From assembly GCA_002479455.1 (NCBI GenBank), contig DLNB01000058.1:1-28070 (forward strand): DNA of 28,070 nt, read 5' to 3'. Of this stretch, positions 6,835 through 14,702 are shown piece after piece. The stretch is from Acetothermia bacterium UBA7521 (GTDB taxonomy: Bacteria; Bipolaricaulota; Bipolaricaulia; Bipolaricaulales; Bipolaricaulaceae). Made by a program: the position numbers and the translations under genes. Each line of letters begins with the position of its first letter. The first letter of the stretch is position 1. The notes under the pieces are model-generated. The model did not search any database. It saw only the letters and a program-made list of their open reading frames with translations, and was not told the DNA's origin.

Positions 6835-8100
6835 ATGTGTCGGTCTGTGATCGTGGCGGTTGCTGTGCTGATCGCCTTCCTGCCCGCAGCAGGGGAGGTG
6901 GTGCGGCTGTCCCTCGATGGGACGGTGAACCCGGCCACGAGCAGCTACGTCGTGCGCGGCCTGGCGGAAGCCAACCGCGTCGGCGCATCGCTTGTCGTGC
7001 TGGTCCTCGACACCCCGGGCGGCCTCGACACGGCGATGAAGGAGATCATGGAGTCGATCCTCGCCTCCGAGGTCCCGGTGGCAGTTTGGATTGGGCCGCC
7101 AGGGGCGCGGGCCGCGTCCGCGGGGACGTTCATCCTCATCTCCGCCGACGTGGCGGCGATGGCCCGCGGCACAAGCACCGGCGCCGCTCACCCGGTGGCG
7201 ATCACCGGGGAGTCGGCTACGGAAGACGATCCGATCGTCCAGAAGGCCGTGAACGACGCTGCGTCTCGCATCCGGGCCGTCGCCGAGCTCCGGGGTCGCA
7301 ACGCAGACTGGGCCGAGCGGGCCGTGCGGGAATCTGCCACGCTGACGGCCACCGAGGCCCTTGATATGGGGGTGATCGAGCTCCTCGCCGACTCGTTCCC
7401 TACCCTCCTCGCCGCGCTCGACGGCTACGCCCTGCCCGACGGGCGCGTGGTGCACACTGCGGGCGTTCCGGTGCGCGAGATTGGAATGACGTTCAAGGAT
7501 CGGCTGTTCTCGTACCTCGCCAACCCGAACCTCGTCTACATCCTTCTCATGCTCGGGCTGTACGGCCTGATCTACGAGTTCTTCACGCCGGGGATCGGGA
7601 TCGGTCTCGTGGGAGGCGGAATCTCGCTCCTCCTCGCGCTCCTCGGCCTGCAGATCCTTCCTATCAGCTTCATCGGGATCGGGCTGATCCTGTTTGGGGT
7701 TCTGCTGATGGTGCTGGACGTGTTCACCCCCACCGACGGGATCCTCACCACCGGGGGCGTGGTGAGCCTTCTCATCGGGTCGTTCTCGTTGTTCGAACTG
7801 GAGGGAACACCGCTGCGGCTATCGTGGATCACCGTCGCCGCCACGGTGGGGACGGTGACGCTGCTTTTCCTGTTCATCGCCTCGAAAGGACTTCTCGCCC
7901 AGCGCCGAAGGCCGCGCGCTCTCACGACGATGGTCGGCCTGACCGGTGTGGCCAAAGACGACCTCGATCCGGAAGGCTGGGTGCTCGTGAGGGGCGAGTA
8001 CTGGCGGGCCCGCGCCGAGGGCGACCCCGTGCGCCAGGGCGACCGGGTCAGGGTCGTAGATCAGGAACGGTCGCGCCTCACCGTCCGCCGCGAGGAGTAG
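6835..8100 (+). CDS. nfeD: NfeD-family membrane serine protease (long form)
   Basis: A 421-residue long-form NfeD protein. Residues 1-20 are a signal peptide or anchor. Residues about 22-215 are a ClpP-like Ser/Lys protease domain: VLDTPGG (57-63), nucleophile Ser95 in GARAASAGT and the general-base lysine Lys137 in IVQKAVNDAA, with GTSTGAAHPV between them, close to the spacing of the Pyrococcus 1510-N protease (Ser97/Lys138). Residues about 220-340 are four to five membrane helices, and 360-421 an OB-fold (VGLTGVAKDDLDPEGWVLVRG). These proteases cleave hydrophobic C-termini of stomatin-type partners in the membrane; no stomatin gene is next to it here. I chose ATG 6835; the long upstream extension of the frame is antisense to mrpE. 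Confidence 0.93.
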   Translation: MCRSVIVAVAVLIAFLPAAGEVVRLSLDGTVNPATSSYVVRGLAEANRVGASLVVLVLDTPGGLDTAMKEIMESILASEVPVAVWIGPPGARAASAGTFILISADVAAMARGTSTGAAHPVAITGESATEDDPIVQKAVNDAASRIRAVAELRGRNADWAERAVRESATLTATEALDMGVIELLADSFPTLLAALDGYALPDGRVVHTAGVPVREIGMTFKDRLFSYLANPNLVYILLMLGLYGLIYEFFTPGIGIGLVGGGISLLLALLGLQILPISFIGIGLILFGVLLMVLDVFTPTDGILTTGGVVSLLIGSFSLFELEGTPLRLSWITVAATVGTVTLLFLFIASKGLLAQRRRPRALTTMVGLTGVAKDDLDPEGWVLVRGEYWRARAEGDPVRQGDRVRVVDQERSRLTVRREE

Positions 8101-8186
8101 CTCCCCCCCGCTCCGACGACAGAGCATGCCAAGGAGGACTTGCTCCTCGGAACACGAACCTCTTTACGAAGGCGCTCCTGAAGAGA

Positions 8187-8227
8187 CCAGGGGTCAAGGA
8201 ACCCTGAGGCTCAAGTCCAACCCCTGG
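8187..8227. repeat. Inverted repeat in the convergent spacer, possible terminator
   Basis: CCAGGGGT (8187-8194) and ACCCCTGG (8220-8227) form a perfect 8-base stem with a 25-base loop, in the spacer between nfeD and the convergent membrane-protein gene. It could act as a terminator for either gene, though no long T-run follows. Confidence 0.4.
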
Positions 8228-8272
8228 ACCTCTCTTCCTGAATCCCCGATCCCCTTGGCCTACCTAGCGGTC

Positions 8273-8302
8273 TGCCTCTGCGTGCTCCGCGCCCTCGGCG
8301 GG
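8273..8302 (-). repeat. Dispersed repeat family B, copy 1
   Basis: Read on the minus strand, this 30-base block matches the block at 19810-19839 at 24 of 30 positions (shared core GAGG-CGCGGAG-ACGCAGAG). Such GCAGAG-rich units occur as spacer repeats in many bacterial genomes. Confidence 0.6.
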
Positions 8303-8314
8303 GAAGATGCTGCG

Positions 8315-8704
8315 TCAGTCTGCATCCTCGGCTAGCCAGCCCTTGATCCGGGACTTGATCTTCTTCTCGATCTTCTCCCCGAGCTCGTCCCAGTCCATAT
8401 CCTTTTCCGCGCCGACCCAACGGGCGAAGCCGCTCTTGATCTTCCGCTCGATGTCGCGGCCGAAGTCCTCGCTTCGGCGCTCGGTGCGCCACGCGGTTCG
8501 GAACTGCCACCGTACGCCGATGCCAGTCCAGGAAAAGAGAAGGATGATCATGAACCACAGGCCACACGTTTGCAGGTACGACAGAGAAACCGCGAACCCG
8601 AGGTGCCGCACGACGATGCTGTTCCAGAGCATCATGATGACCCACGAGAAGAAGAAGAACGCCGCCACTCCGCCGCCAGCCACAACCCTTGTCAACAATC
8701 TCAT
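8315..8704 (-). CDS. Two-helix membrane protein
   Basis: A 129-residue protein. The start is ATG 8702-8704: AAAGGAGG lies eight bases upstream, whereas the GTG at 8711-8713 would overlap that site. Two membrane helices (about residues 5-27, with GGVAAFFFFSWVIMMLWNSI, and 42-60) are followed by a charged cytoplasmic tail of about 65 residues with repeated amphipathic helices (RDIERKIKSGFARWVG, ELGEKIEKKIKSRIKGW). The VIMMLWN...Y..CGL pattern resembles a widespread uncharacterised two-helix family with a VMLLWNxLMPxxFG motif. A TAGAAT -10 box is 30 bases upstream of the ATG. Function unknown. Confidence 0.8.
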   Translation of the reverse strand: MRLLTRVVAGGGVAAFFFFSWVIMMLWNSIVVRHLGFAVSLSYLQTCGLWFMIILLFSWTGIGVRWQFRTAWRTERRSEDFGRDIERKIKSGFARWVGAEKDMDWDELGEKIEKKIKSRIKGWLAEDAD

Positions 8705-8734
8705 CCGATCCACCTCCTTTAGGATGCGAGTGCC

Positions 8735-8740
8735 ATTCTA
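8735..8740 (-). promoter_or_regulatory. Predicted -10 box
   Basis: TAGAAT (5 of 6 to consensus) on the minus strand, 30 bases before the ATG of the two-helix membrane protein; leader includes AAAGGAGG. The -35 region is weak. Confidence 0.45.
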
Positions 8741-8814
8741 CCGCCTTATGGCGTCGCGGTGACGGCGAAGACCCCGGCACGACCGACACGCAAGCATCTG
8801 TTTTCGTCGCCTTG

Positions 8815-8930
8815 GTAGCGTCGGACCTCGTGTCCAACGGTTGTTCCACGATGCTGTAGTGTCGCAGCGTGCCTGCCTGCTGCAGGCAGGTCTGCGACGA
8901 ACGACCGTCGGGCATGAAGCCCGCCGCTAC
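8815..8930. repeat. REP-like inverted pair with central palindrome (family A, copies 1 and 2)
   Basis: Copy 1 (8815-8846, plus) and copy 2 (8899-8930, minus) are 32-base units matching at 25 of 32 positions when oriented alike, both beginning GTAGCG. Each folds: GGAC-ctcgt-GTCC in copy 1 and GGGC-ttcat-GCCC in copy 2, so the stem differs by compensating changes. Between them is a near-perfect palindrome, CCTGCCTGCTGCAGGCAGG (8872-8890). The layout resembles a REP doublet (BIME). No transposase of the RAYT type is in the window. Confidence 0.75.
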
Positions 8931-8962
8931 AGCCGAACGCCCATTTCAGAGATAGCGCAGTG

Positions 8963-10150
8963 TTATGAGCGCACGGGCCAGACGATCTTCTTTCCCCCGA
9001 GGTAGTCGAGGAACCGCCCGAACGCCTCGCGGATCTTCGGATGCCGAGCGGACAGCCCATCTCCCTCCGCCCAGTACCCGAGCACGTGGAGTGTCCCCGT
9101 CTTCGTCTCGTACTTCCCGTCGAACCGTCCCACGAACCGATTCCGGTGGAGCACGGGGAGCACGTAGTACCCGTAGGCACGCTGTTCGGGCTTCTTGTAC
9201 ACCTCCCATGCGTAGGCGAACCCCCACACCTTGGCCAGGGCGTCCCGGCACCACAGGAGCGGATCGAGCGGGGCGATCATCTGAGCCTGATCGTCGAACG
9301 GGGCCTTCTCTGCCGCGCGCAGAACCTTCGCCGCGTCGGGTCGGGCGTAGAACGAGGTGCGTACCCCATCCACCTGAACCAAGGTCAGGTCCCCCTGTTC
9401 GGCCATCCGTTGGGGCAGCCCGCCGCTGCGGGCCTGGCGAAGCGACATCCACGTCTCGGCCGCCCCGCCCGCGGGAAGGAGCCCCACCATGTCCACCCGT
9501 TTGCGCAGGAGCTCGCGCAGGAACTCCTCCCCGCTCAGGGTGGGTCGGGCGAGGAGCTTCCGCGGGACGACTCTATCTGTGAGGTCGAAGTAGCGGCGGT
9601 AGTTCACCCGATGCGAGATCGAAAGCCGGCCCTTGTTCCACAGGACCTCGAGCGCCGCGCCGGCGGCCTGGGTCGTCTTCCACCCGCGATGCGCGCCCTG
9701 AGCCACGGAGAGCTTCTTCAGTTCGGCCGTGGAGAGCGGGCCATTCTTCCGCACCGCCTCCAAGACGGCGTCCTTGGCCCCCGGGTGGTCGCGGTCGAGC
9801 CGATCCTCGCGCAGCCGTTCCCACCGTTCCCCTCCTGCCTCCATGAGCGCCCGCAACAGGGGAAACTCCGCGATCGGGATCGCGCACAGCATCTTGTCCC
9901 AGTACTCGAACCCCAGCCGCTCGCGGTGCAGAAGGTCGAGGAACATCCCCGGATGCGTGCCCCCAACGCGGGACTGGAGGACGAGGTCATGGTTCCGCCC
10001 CAGGATAGGGAGCGGGTCGAGCTGCACGGCCCTCAGATCTCGGAACGCTTGACGGATTCCTTCTTCTCCTTCAGAGTACCGCTTGCCGTGCAATCCAACC
10101 GCGGCGAGTTGGTAGAGCCGTGCCTCCTCCCGGGTCCAGTGCAGGTCCAT
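8963..10150 (-). CDS. AlkZ/YcaQ-type winged-helix DNA glycosylase
   Basis: A 395-residue member of the HTH_42 (YcaQ/AlkZ) superfamily, full length. Key features: VQLDPLPILGRNHDLVLQSRVG (42-63) with the Gln43-X-Asp45 catalytic motif of this glycosylase family, the GFEYWDKMLCAIP segment, a winged-helix array in the middle (GPLSTAELKKLS, VLWNKGRLSI), then APLDPLLWCRD and the near-invariant YAWEVYKKPEQRAYGYYVLPVL and RFVGRFDGK toward the end. Characterised members unhook DNA interstrand crosslinks or excise alkylated bases; which applies here cannot be told. The ATG lies six bases after a -10 box with no Shine-Dalgarno sequence. It is divergent from the restriction-methylase gene. Confidence 0.88.
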   Translation of the reverse strand: MDLHWTREEARLYQLAAVGLHGKRYSEGEEGIRQAFRDLRAVQLDPLPILGRNHDLVLQSRVGGTHPGMFLDLLHRERLGFEYWDKMLCAIPIAEFPLLRALMEAGGERWERLREDRLDRDHPGAKDAVLEAVRKNGPLSTAELKKLSVAQGAHRGWKTTQAAGAALEVLWNKGRLSISHRVNYRRYFDLTDRVVPRKLLARPTLSGEEFLRELLRKRVDMVGLLPAGGAAETWMSLRQARSGGLPQRMAEQGDLTLVQVDGVRTSFYARPDAAKVLRAAEKAPFDDQAQMIAPLDPLLWCRDALAKVWGFAYAWEVYKKPEQRAYGYYVLPVLHRNRFVGRFDGKYETKTGTLHVLGYWAEGDGLSARHPKIREAFGRFLDYLGGKKIVWPVRS

Positions 10151-10156
10151 GACCCG

Positions 10157-10185
10157 ACTCTAGCGGGAACGGGGAGTTCGGCCAA
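10157..10185 (-). promoter_or_regulatory. Promoter of the AlkZ-like gene (leaderless type)
   Basis: TTGGCC (10180-10185), exactly 17 bases, TAGAGT (10157-10162), then six bases to the ATG, on the minus strand. The expected transcription start falls at the start codon. Confidence 0.6.
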
Positions 10186-10201
10186 CAAGGCCTGTCCGCT
10201 G

Positions 10202-10230
10202 TTGGCGATAGTGACAGCTCTCTCTATACT
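10202..10230 (+). promoter_or_regulatory. Promoter of the restriction-methylase gene (leaderless type)
   Basis: TTGGCG (10202-10207), exactly 17 bases, TATACT (10225-10230), then seven bases to the ATG. No Shine-Dalgarno sequence is present, so the mRNA is predicted to begin at or next to the AUG. Confidence 0.65.
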
Positions 10231-10237
10231 CCTCCCG

Positions 10238-13200
10238 ATGCTGAGCCCCAAGGACATCCAGCGAATCGTGGAGGACCACGCCCGGAAGATCGTCGCGGCG
10301 CTTGCGGCCCTTCCTCCTGACTGTAACGAGGCTGAGCTACGGCACCGGATTCAGCCGGTCCTGCAGTCGTTCGCCAAAGCCATCGGCCTCTCCACCCACG
10401 AGCGCAACGAGCTCGTTGTCGCCGAGGGGACTCGCGCTGACGCAGTCTTCGGTCAGCTGGTGATCGAGTTCAAGCGGCCGGGCGCCCTTGCCTCAGGGCG
10501 AACGCTTGCCTCTGCACGGGAGCAGGTGGCCCAGTACATGAAGGCCATCGCCAGCCGCGAGGGGCACAAGCGGCTGGGAGGCGTCGTGTTCGACGGACAG
10601 CATCTGGTCTTCGTCCGACTGCGGGATGGCCGCATCCGCAGCGAGGCCCCGCGTTCGGCGGACGAGGCGGTCCTCGCCGACCTCCTGTGGTGGCTCGCTG
10701 GGCTCACCGGGACCGCGCTCACCGCCGAGAACCTCGCCCGCGACTTCGGCATCGAGAATGTCAGAAGCCGCAACGCCATATCTGCCCTCTACTCTGCTCT
10801 TACCCGGGCTGTGCTGGCGGATCCGGAGGGGATGGTGGCGAAGCTCTTTCAGCAGTGGAAGCTCTTCTTCTCCGAGGCGGTTGATTACCAAGAGGCATTC
10901 GGCGGCCGCAAACTTGACCCACTCAGGAAGTGGGTCGCCAAGGCCGGGCTGGAGATCGGGTCCCCGGAGGAGGCGGAACGGTTCTTCTTCGCACTCCACA
11001 CCTACTTCGCCCTTCTCGTGAAGCTCATCGCCTGGCTCGCCCTCTCGCGCCACCTTGGCCCCCGGGTCGGCGCCCCGCTGTTCGAGGAACTGGACCGAGC
11101 CTCCTCGTCTGAGCTTGTCGCCCGTCTGCGGAAGATGGAACAGGGTGGAGTGTTCCGCGAGTTCGGGATCGAGAACCTCCTCGAAGGCGACTTCTTCGCT
11201 TGGTATCTCTACGCCTATGGCAAGAATGTCGAGGAGGGCGTCCGGGCTCTCGTGACGCGCCTCGAGGAGTACGATCCGGCCACCCTGCGCATCGACCCCG
11301 ACGAGACGCGCGACCTCCTGAAGAAGCTCTACCACTACCTCCTTCCTCGCGAGGTGCGCCACAACCTGGGCGAGTACTACACTCCGGACTGGCTCGCCCA
11401 ACGGCTCCTGGAGCAGGTGGACCAGGGGTTTTTCGACGACCATGCGGCCACGGTCCGGCGCCAGCGGCCCCGTGTGGCGAAGCTTCGATGGCTCGACCCA
11501 GCCTGCGGGTCGGGCACGTTTCTCGTGCTTCTGATCAAGCGCTGCCGCGAGCTCGGGGAGCGGCTGATGCTCCCCGAAGGCGAGCTTCTGCAGACGGTTC
11601 TCGCGAACGTGGTCGGGTTCGACATCAACCCGCTGGCTGTCATCACGGCCCGGGTGAACTATCTTCTTGCCCTCGGCGATCTTCTCGAACGCAGGCGAGG
11701 ACCGATCACGATCCCGGTGTACCTGGCCGACTCGGTCCTCCTCCCCGAGTTAGGTCACGACCTCGAATCGTCGGGACTGTACCAGGTACGAACGTCGGTC
11801 GGCGTGTTCGCGGTGCCAGAGGTCGTATTCGGCCATGGGCGCCTGGGGCGCTTCTGTTCGATGCTTGAGGACGCGGTGCGGGCCGAGGAGCCTCCCGAAG
11901 CGTTTGCGGAAGCCGTTGCAGAGAGACTGGAGCTCTCCGAGGGTGAGATGCAAAGCGCCGTTGGACCGCTGCGGGCGCTGTGCGAGCAGCTCGCGGACCT
12001 GCACCGAAGAGGTCTCGACGGGTTATGGGCGAGGCTTCTCCTCAACAACTTCGCTCCCCTCACCGTAGGGGAGTTCGACTACGTGGTCGGGAATCCGCCC
12101 TGGGTGAACTGGGAGCACCTCCCCGATGGGTATCGCAGCGCCATTGCCCCGCTGTGGATCAAGTATGGGTTGTTCCAGCAGAAGGGAATGCGTGCGGCAT
12201 TCACCAAGGACGACATCTCAGTCCTCATGACCTGCGTCGCTTCCGACCGGTTCCTCAGGACCGGGGGGCGTCTCGGGTTTGTCATCACCCAGTCTGTCTT
12301 CAAGACCCAGCTCGGAGGTCAGGGATTCCGACGGTTCCAGCTTGGGGAGCAAGGGGGCCCACTTCGCGTCGTCCACGTGGATGACATGGTCGATCTGAAC
12401 GCATTTGAGGGGGCATCGAACCGCACCGCGGTGATGGTCATCGAGAAGGGGCGGGAGACGCGGTACCCAGTTCCCTACACCGTCTGGAAGCGGAGGAAAG
12501 GGGCCCGGTTCACCTACGACTCCACGCTCGACGACGTGAGGTCCGCCACGCGGCTACTCGACCAAAAGGCGGAGCCGGTGGATCCTGACGACCCCACCTC
12601 TCCCTGGCTCACGGCAGGCAAGGTCGTCCTGCCCACGGTGAAGAAGGTCCTCGGTAAGTCCGACTACACCGCCCATGCCGGTGCCTACACCGGCGGTGCG
12701 AACGGGGTCTACTGGGTGAGGATCCAGGAAGCGCGATCGGACGGCCTGGTCGTGGTGGAGAACATCACCGAAGGAGCCAAGCGCAAGGTGCCCAAGGTCG
12801 CAGCCGTTCTCGAACCGGTCCTTCTCTACCCACTCCTCCGCGGACGGGACGTGGGCCGCTGGCGGGCCGAGCCTTCGGCCCACATCCTGCTCACGCACAG
12901 GCTTGGGATGCGCCTCAACGCCATTCCAGAGGATGAGATGGAGGACAGCTTTCCGCAGACCTGGGCGTACCTTAGGCGGTTCGAGGCGATTCTGCGAAGG
13001 CGCGGTGGTTGGACCGTGAAGCAAGCCATGAAGGCCGGGCGGCCGTTCTACTCGATGTCTGAGATCGGCGACTACACCTTCGCCCCGTGGAAGGTGGTGT
13101 GGACACGGATCGCGCAAATCTCAGCCGCCGTAGTAGGCCAACTGGAGCACAGACCTGTGATTCCTCAAGAGACGATCACCCTTGTGGACTGCCAATCCCA

Positions 13201-13513
13201 GGCAGAGGCATGCTACATCGCTGCGTTGGTCAACAGCGGTCCTTTCCAGTTCGCCGCGATCTCGTACAGCCAGGAAGGCGGCAAGAGCATGGGCTCGATG
13301 CATGTTCTGGAGAACATCCGCATCCCGAAGTACGACCCGACCAGACCGGTGCACCGAGCGCTGGCCGAAGCATCGCAGGAGGCTCACGCCGCTGCTGCCA
13401 GAGGCGATACCGAGCGCCTGGCCGAGATCGAGGCCCGCGTGGATTCCCTCGCCGCCCAGATGTGGGGCCTCACGGACCGCGAACGCGCCTCCCTCCGCCG
13501 CAGCCAGACCTGA
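10238..13513 (+). CDS. Type IIG-like restriction endonuclease / N6-adenine methyltransferase
   Basis: A 1091-residue single-chain restriction-modification protein. The N-terminal domain (1-190) has a PD-(D/E)XK-like site: Asp68 in GTRADAVFGQ and Glu77-X-Lys79 in VIEFKRPG. A helical linker follows, then the methyltransferase: a motif X-like HNLGEYYTPDWLA (about 375-387), motif I DPACGSGTF starting at Asp420 and motif IV NPPW at 619-622, the adenine-N6 form. The region from about 740 to 1090 is the presumed target-recognition domain (SMSEIGDYTFAPWKVVW, NSGPFQF). Order and length fit type IIG enzymes of the Eco57I kind. No separate specificity or nuclease gene is adjacent. ATG 10238 was chosen because a promoter sits just upstream; the frame is open much further but antisense to the neighbour. 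Confidence 0.88.
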   Translation: MLSPKDIQRIVEDHARKIVAALAALPPDCNEAELRHRIQPVLQSFAKAIGLSTHERNELVVAEGTRADAVFGQLVIEFKRPGALASGRTLASAREQVAQYMKAIASREGHKRLGGVVFDGQHLVFVRLRDGRIRSEAPRSADEAVLADLLWWLAGLTGTALTAENLARDFGIENVRSRNAISALYSALTRAVLADPEGMVAKLFQQWKLFFSEAVDYQEAFGGRKLDPLRKWVAKAGLEIGSPEEAERFFFALHTYFALLVKLIAWLALSRHLGPRVGAPLFEELDRASSSELVARLRKMEQGGVFREFGIENLLEGDFFAWYLYAYGKNVEEGVRALVTRLEEYDPATLRIDPDETRDLLKKLYHYLLPREVRHNLGEYYTPDWLAQRLLEQVDQGFFDDHAATVRRQRPRVAKLRWLDPACGSGTFLVLLIKRCRELGERLMLPEGELLQTVLANVVGFDINPLAVITARVNYLLALGDLLERRRGPITIPVYLADSVLLPELGHDLESSGLYQVRTSVGVFAVPEVVFGHGRLGRFCSMLEDAVRAEEPPEAFAEAVAERLELSEGEMQSAVGPLRALCEQLADLHRRGLDGLWARLLLNNFAPLTVGEFDYVVGNPPWVNWEHLPDGYRSAIAPLWIKYGLFQQKGMRAAFTKDDISVLMTCVASDRFLRTGGRLGFVITQSVFKTQLGGQGFRRFQLGEQGGPLRVVHVDDMVDLNAFEGASNRTAVMVIEKGRETRYPVPYTVWKRRKGARFTYDSTLDDVRSATRLLDQKAEPVDPDDPTSPWLTAGKVVLPTVKKVLGKSDYTAHAGAYTGGANGVYWVRIQEARSDGLVVVENITEGAKRKVPKVAAVLEPVLLYPLLRGRDVGRWRAEPSAHILLTHRLGMRLNAIPEDEMEDSFPQTWAYLRRFEAILRRRGGWTVKQAMKAGRPFYSMSEIGDYTFAPWKVVWTRIAQISAAVVGQLEHRPVIPQETITLVDCQSQAEACYIAALVNSGPFQFAAISYSQEGGKSMGSMHVLENIRIPKYDPTRPVHRALAEASQEAHAAAARGDTERLAEIEARVDSLAAQMWGLTDRERASLRRSQT

Positions 13514-13536
13514 TACTGCCTGGCCGGACCTGCCTC

Positions 13537-13935
13537 TTAGGAAGAGACTCCGCCCTGCCCCAGTTCCGATAGGAGGAGCTGCCGATGCTTGTCGGCCAGG
13601 CGTGGAGACAGTAGCCCTCCCTCCTGAATCCGACGTAGCAGCAGAGGCGACGCATCCTCAACCCGATGGTACAGGTCGGGCCACTCTGAAGGGAGTTCCA
13701 CCAGATCGCGCGCCCGACAGACGAAGGCGCGGCCGTACTCGATGACGGACTCGTTCTTGATCCGAGGATGCACGTTAGGATGGAGAACGCAGGTAGCATC
13801 ACTGGTGCTCCTCCGGGTGGTCGCGTTGACAAGGAGCACCGAGTCGTCAGGGCTATGGGCCGACGTCAGGGCGAAGTAAAGGTGTTGTTTCGAACTCTGG
13901 TGCCTGATCCAGAATGCAGCGCCCGGTCGGATCAT
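13537..13935 (-). CDS. Putative toxin partner of the Panacea antitoxin
   Basis: A 132-residue protein whose ATG overlaps the TGA of the Panacea-domain gene in ATGA, the usual layout of a two-gene toxin-antitoxin operon. The first 75 residues look beta-rich: GAAFWIRH, QHLYFALTSAH, DDSVLLVNATTRR, DATCVLHPNVHPRIKNESVI, EYGRAFV. This pattern (alternating strands, LVN.TT, a C.L...HP....S.V.Y run) recalls small SH3-barrel, PemK/MazF-like proteins, but I see no firm match to a named toxin family. The C-terminal 50 residues are helical (HRVEDASPLLLRRIQEGGLL). It ends 23 bases from the convergent methylase gene. Assignment as toxin rests mainly on the partner. Confidence 0.7.
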   Translation of the reverse strand: MIRPGAAFWIRHQSSKQHLYFALTSAHSPDDSVLLVNATTRRSTSDATCVLHPNVHPRIKNESVIEYGRAFVCRARDLVELPSEWPDLYHRVEDASPLLLRRIQEGGLLSPRLADKHRQLLLSELGQGGVSS

Positions 13936-14498
13936 CCCCGCACTTCGTAGCCGAGGGCGCGCCTGAGCGCAGCATGCGCTTCGATGTCCTCGACAAGCTC
14001 GTCGCTCTCTTGGCTCCTCCCTACCGCGCACAGGATGTCCTTGTACGTGATCTGTTCCGAGCTCCCGCGGGGGTCTCTCCACTCAGGGAATCCGTGCGTC
14101 AGGTCCACAAGCTGCCAGGGGGTGTAGCTTCCGTAGCGTGCGAACACTTCCTCAAGCAGCTCCCGCTCGTCAGGAGAAAGGATGTCCAGAGGGCCTGCAT
14201 CTGTGGCTTCCACATCGTGGTCCGTCTGGCGAATGCACCTCGTCCAGATCTTCGCCCCAGAGAACTCAGGGTCGTCGGTGATCAGATCCTTGATGCGGCT
14301 CACAACAGGCCCGTAGGGAAGGGAGAAGTACGCGTCGCCCGTCAGAGGGTAGCCCCATCGCCTTAGTGCCTCTCGGTCCGCGATGTACATCAGCTTGATC
14401 AGCTTCAGGTAGTTCATCCGGCGCCTAGGACACTTCTGCAGGAGATACGCGGCCATCGCGGTGGACTTCTCTTCATCAAAGAAGGAACTCGGTGCCAT
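13932..14498 (-). CDS. Panacea-domain (SocA-like) antitoxin
   Basis: A 188-residue protein with a Panacea (SocA/GepA-associated) domain: MNYLKLIKLMYIADREALRRWG (residues about 28-49), then PLTGDAYFSLPYGPVVSRIKDLI, the highly recognisable core of this family, and later SPDERELLEEVFARYGSYTPWQLVDLTH, typical of the second half. Panacea proteins neutralise many unrelated toxins as the first gene of two-gene operons. The ATG at 14496-14498 has GGGAGG eight bases upstream, and a promoter (TTGACC-N17-TACCAT) lies just before. Together with the adjacent restriction enzyme this forms a small defence block. Confidence 0.9.
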   Translation of the reverse strand: MAPSSFFDEEKSTAMAAYLLQKCPRRRMNYLKLIKLMYIADREALRRWGYPLTGDAYFSLPYGPVVSRIKDLITDDPEFSGAKIWTRCIRQTDHDVEATDAGPLDILSPDERELLEEVFARYGSYTPWQLVDLTHGFPEWRDPRGSSEQITYKDILCAVGRSQESDELVEDIEAHAALRRALGYEVRG

Positions 14499-14525
14499 CT
14501 GATCCACCTCCCGTATGACAAAACG

Positions 14526-14554
14526 ATGGTAGGGCTCTCGGGGGTACGGGTCAA
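14526..14554 (-). promoter_or_regulatory. Promoter of the Panacea toxin-antitoxin operon
   Basis: TTGACC (14549-14554), 17 bases, TACCAT (14526-14531) on the minus strand, giving a short leader of about 20 bases containing GGGAGG before the antitoxin ATG. Confidence 0.6.
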
Positions 14555-14702
14555 GTGGCGCAGGCGGTTGCTGGGCAACCACCGCAGAGGGCCGCTTGCA
14601 TGGGCGGGTCAGCATAGCGCAGAGTGTGTATCCTTGCTCGGTGGACAGTGCGTCCCATCCCAAGAATCAAGGGTAGGGCAAGCAAGACAGAGGAGGTACG
14701 GC

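Noticed and set aside
7316..7400. Frameshift or alternative frame within nfeD
   Set aside because: The frame is continuous with catalytic residues and membrane helices in expected order; other frames are shadows.
8820..8940. CRISPR array
   Set aside because: Only two inverted units and one palindrome, no regular direct repeats and spacers, and no cas genes.
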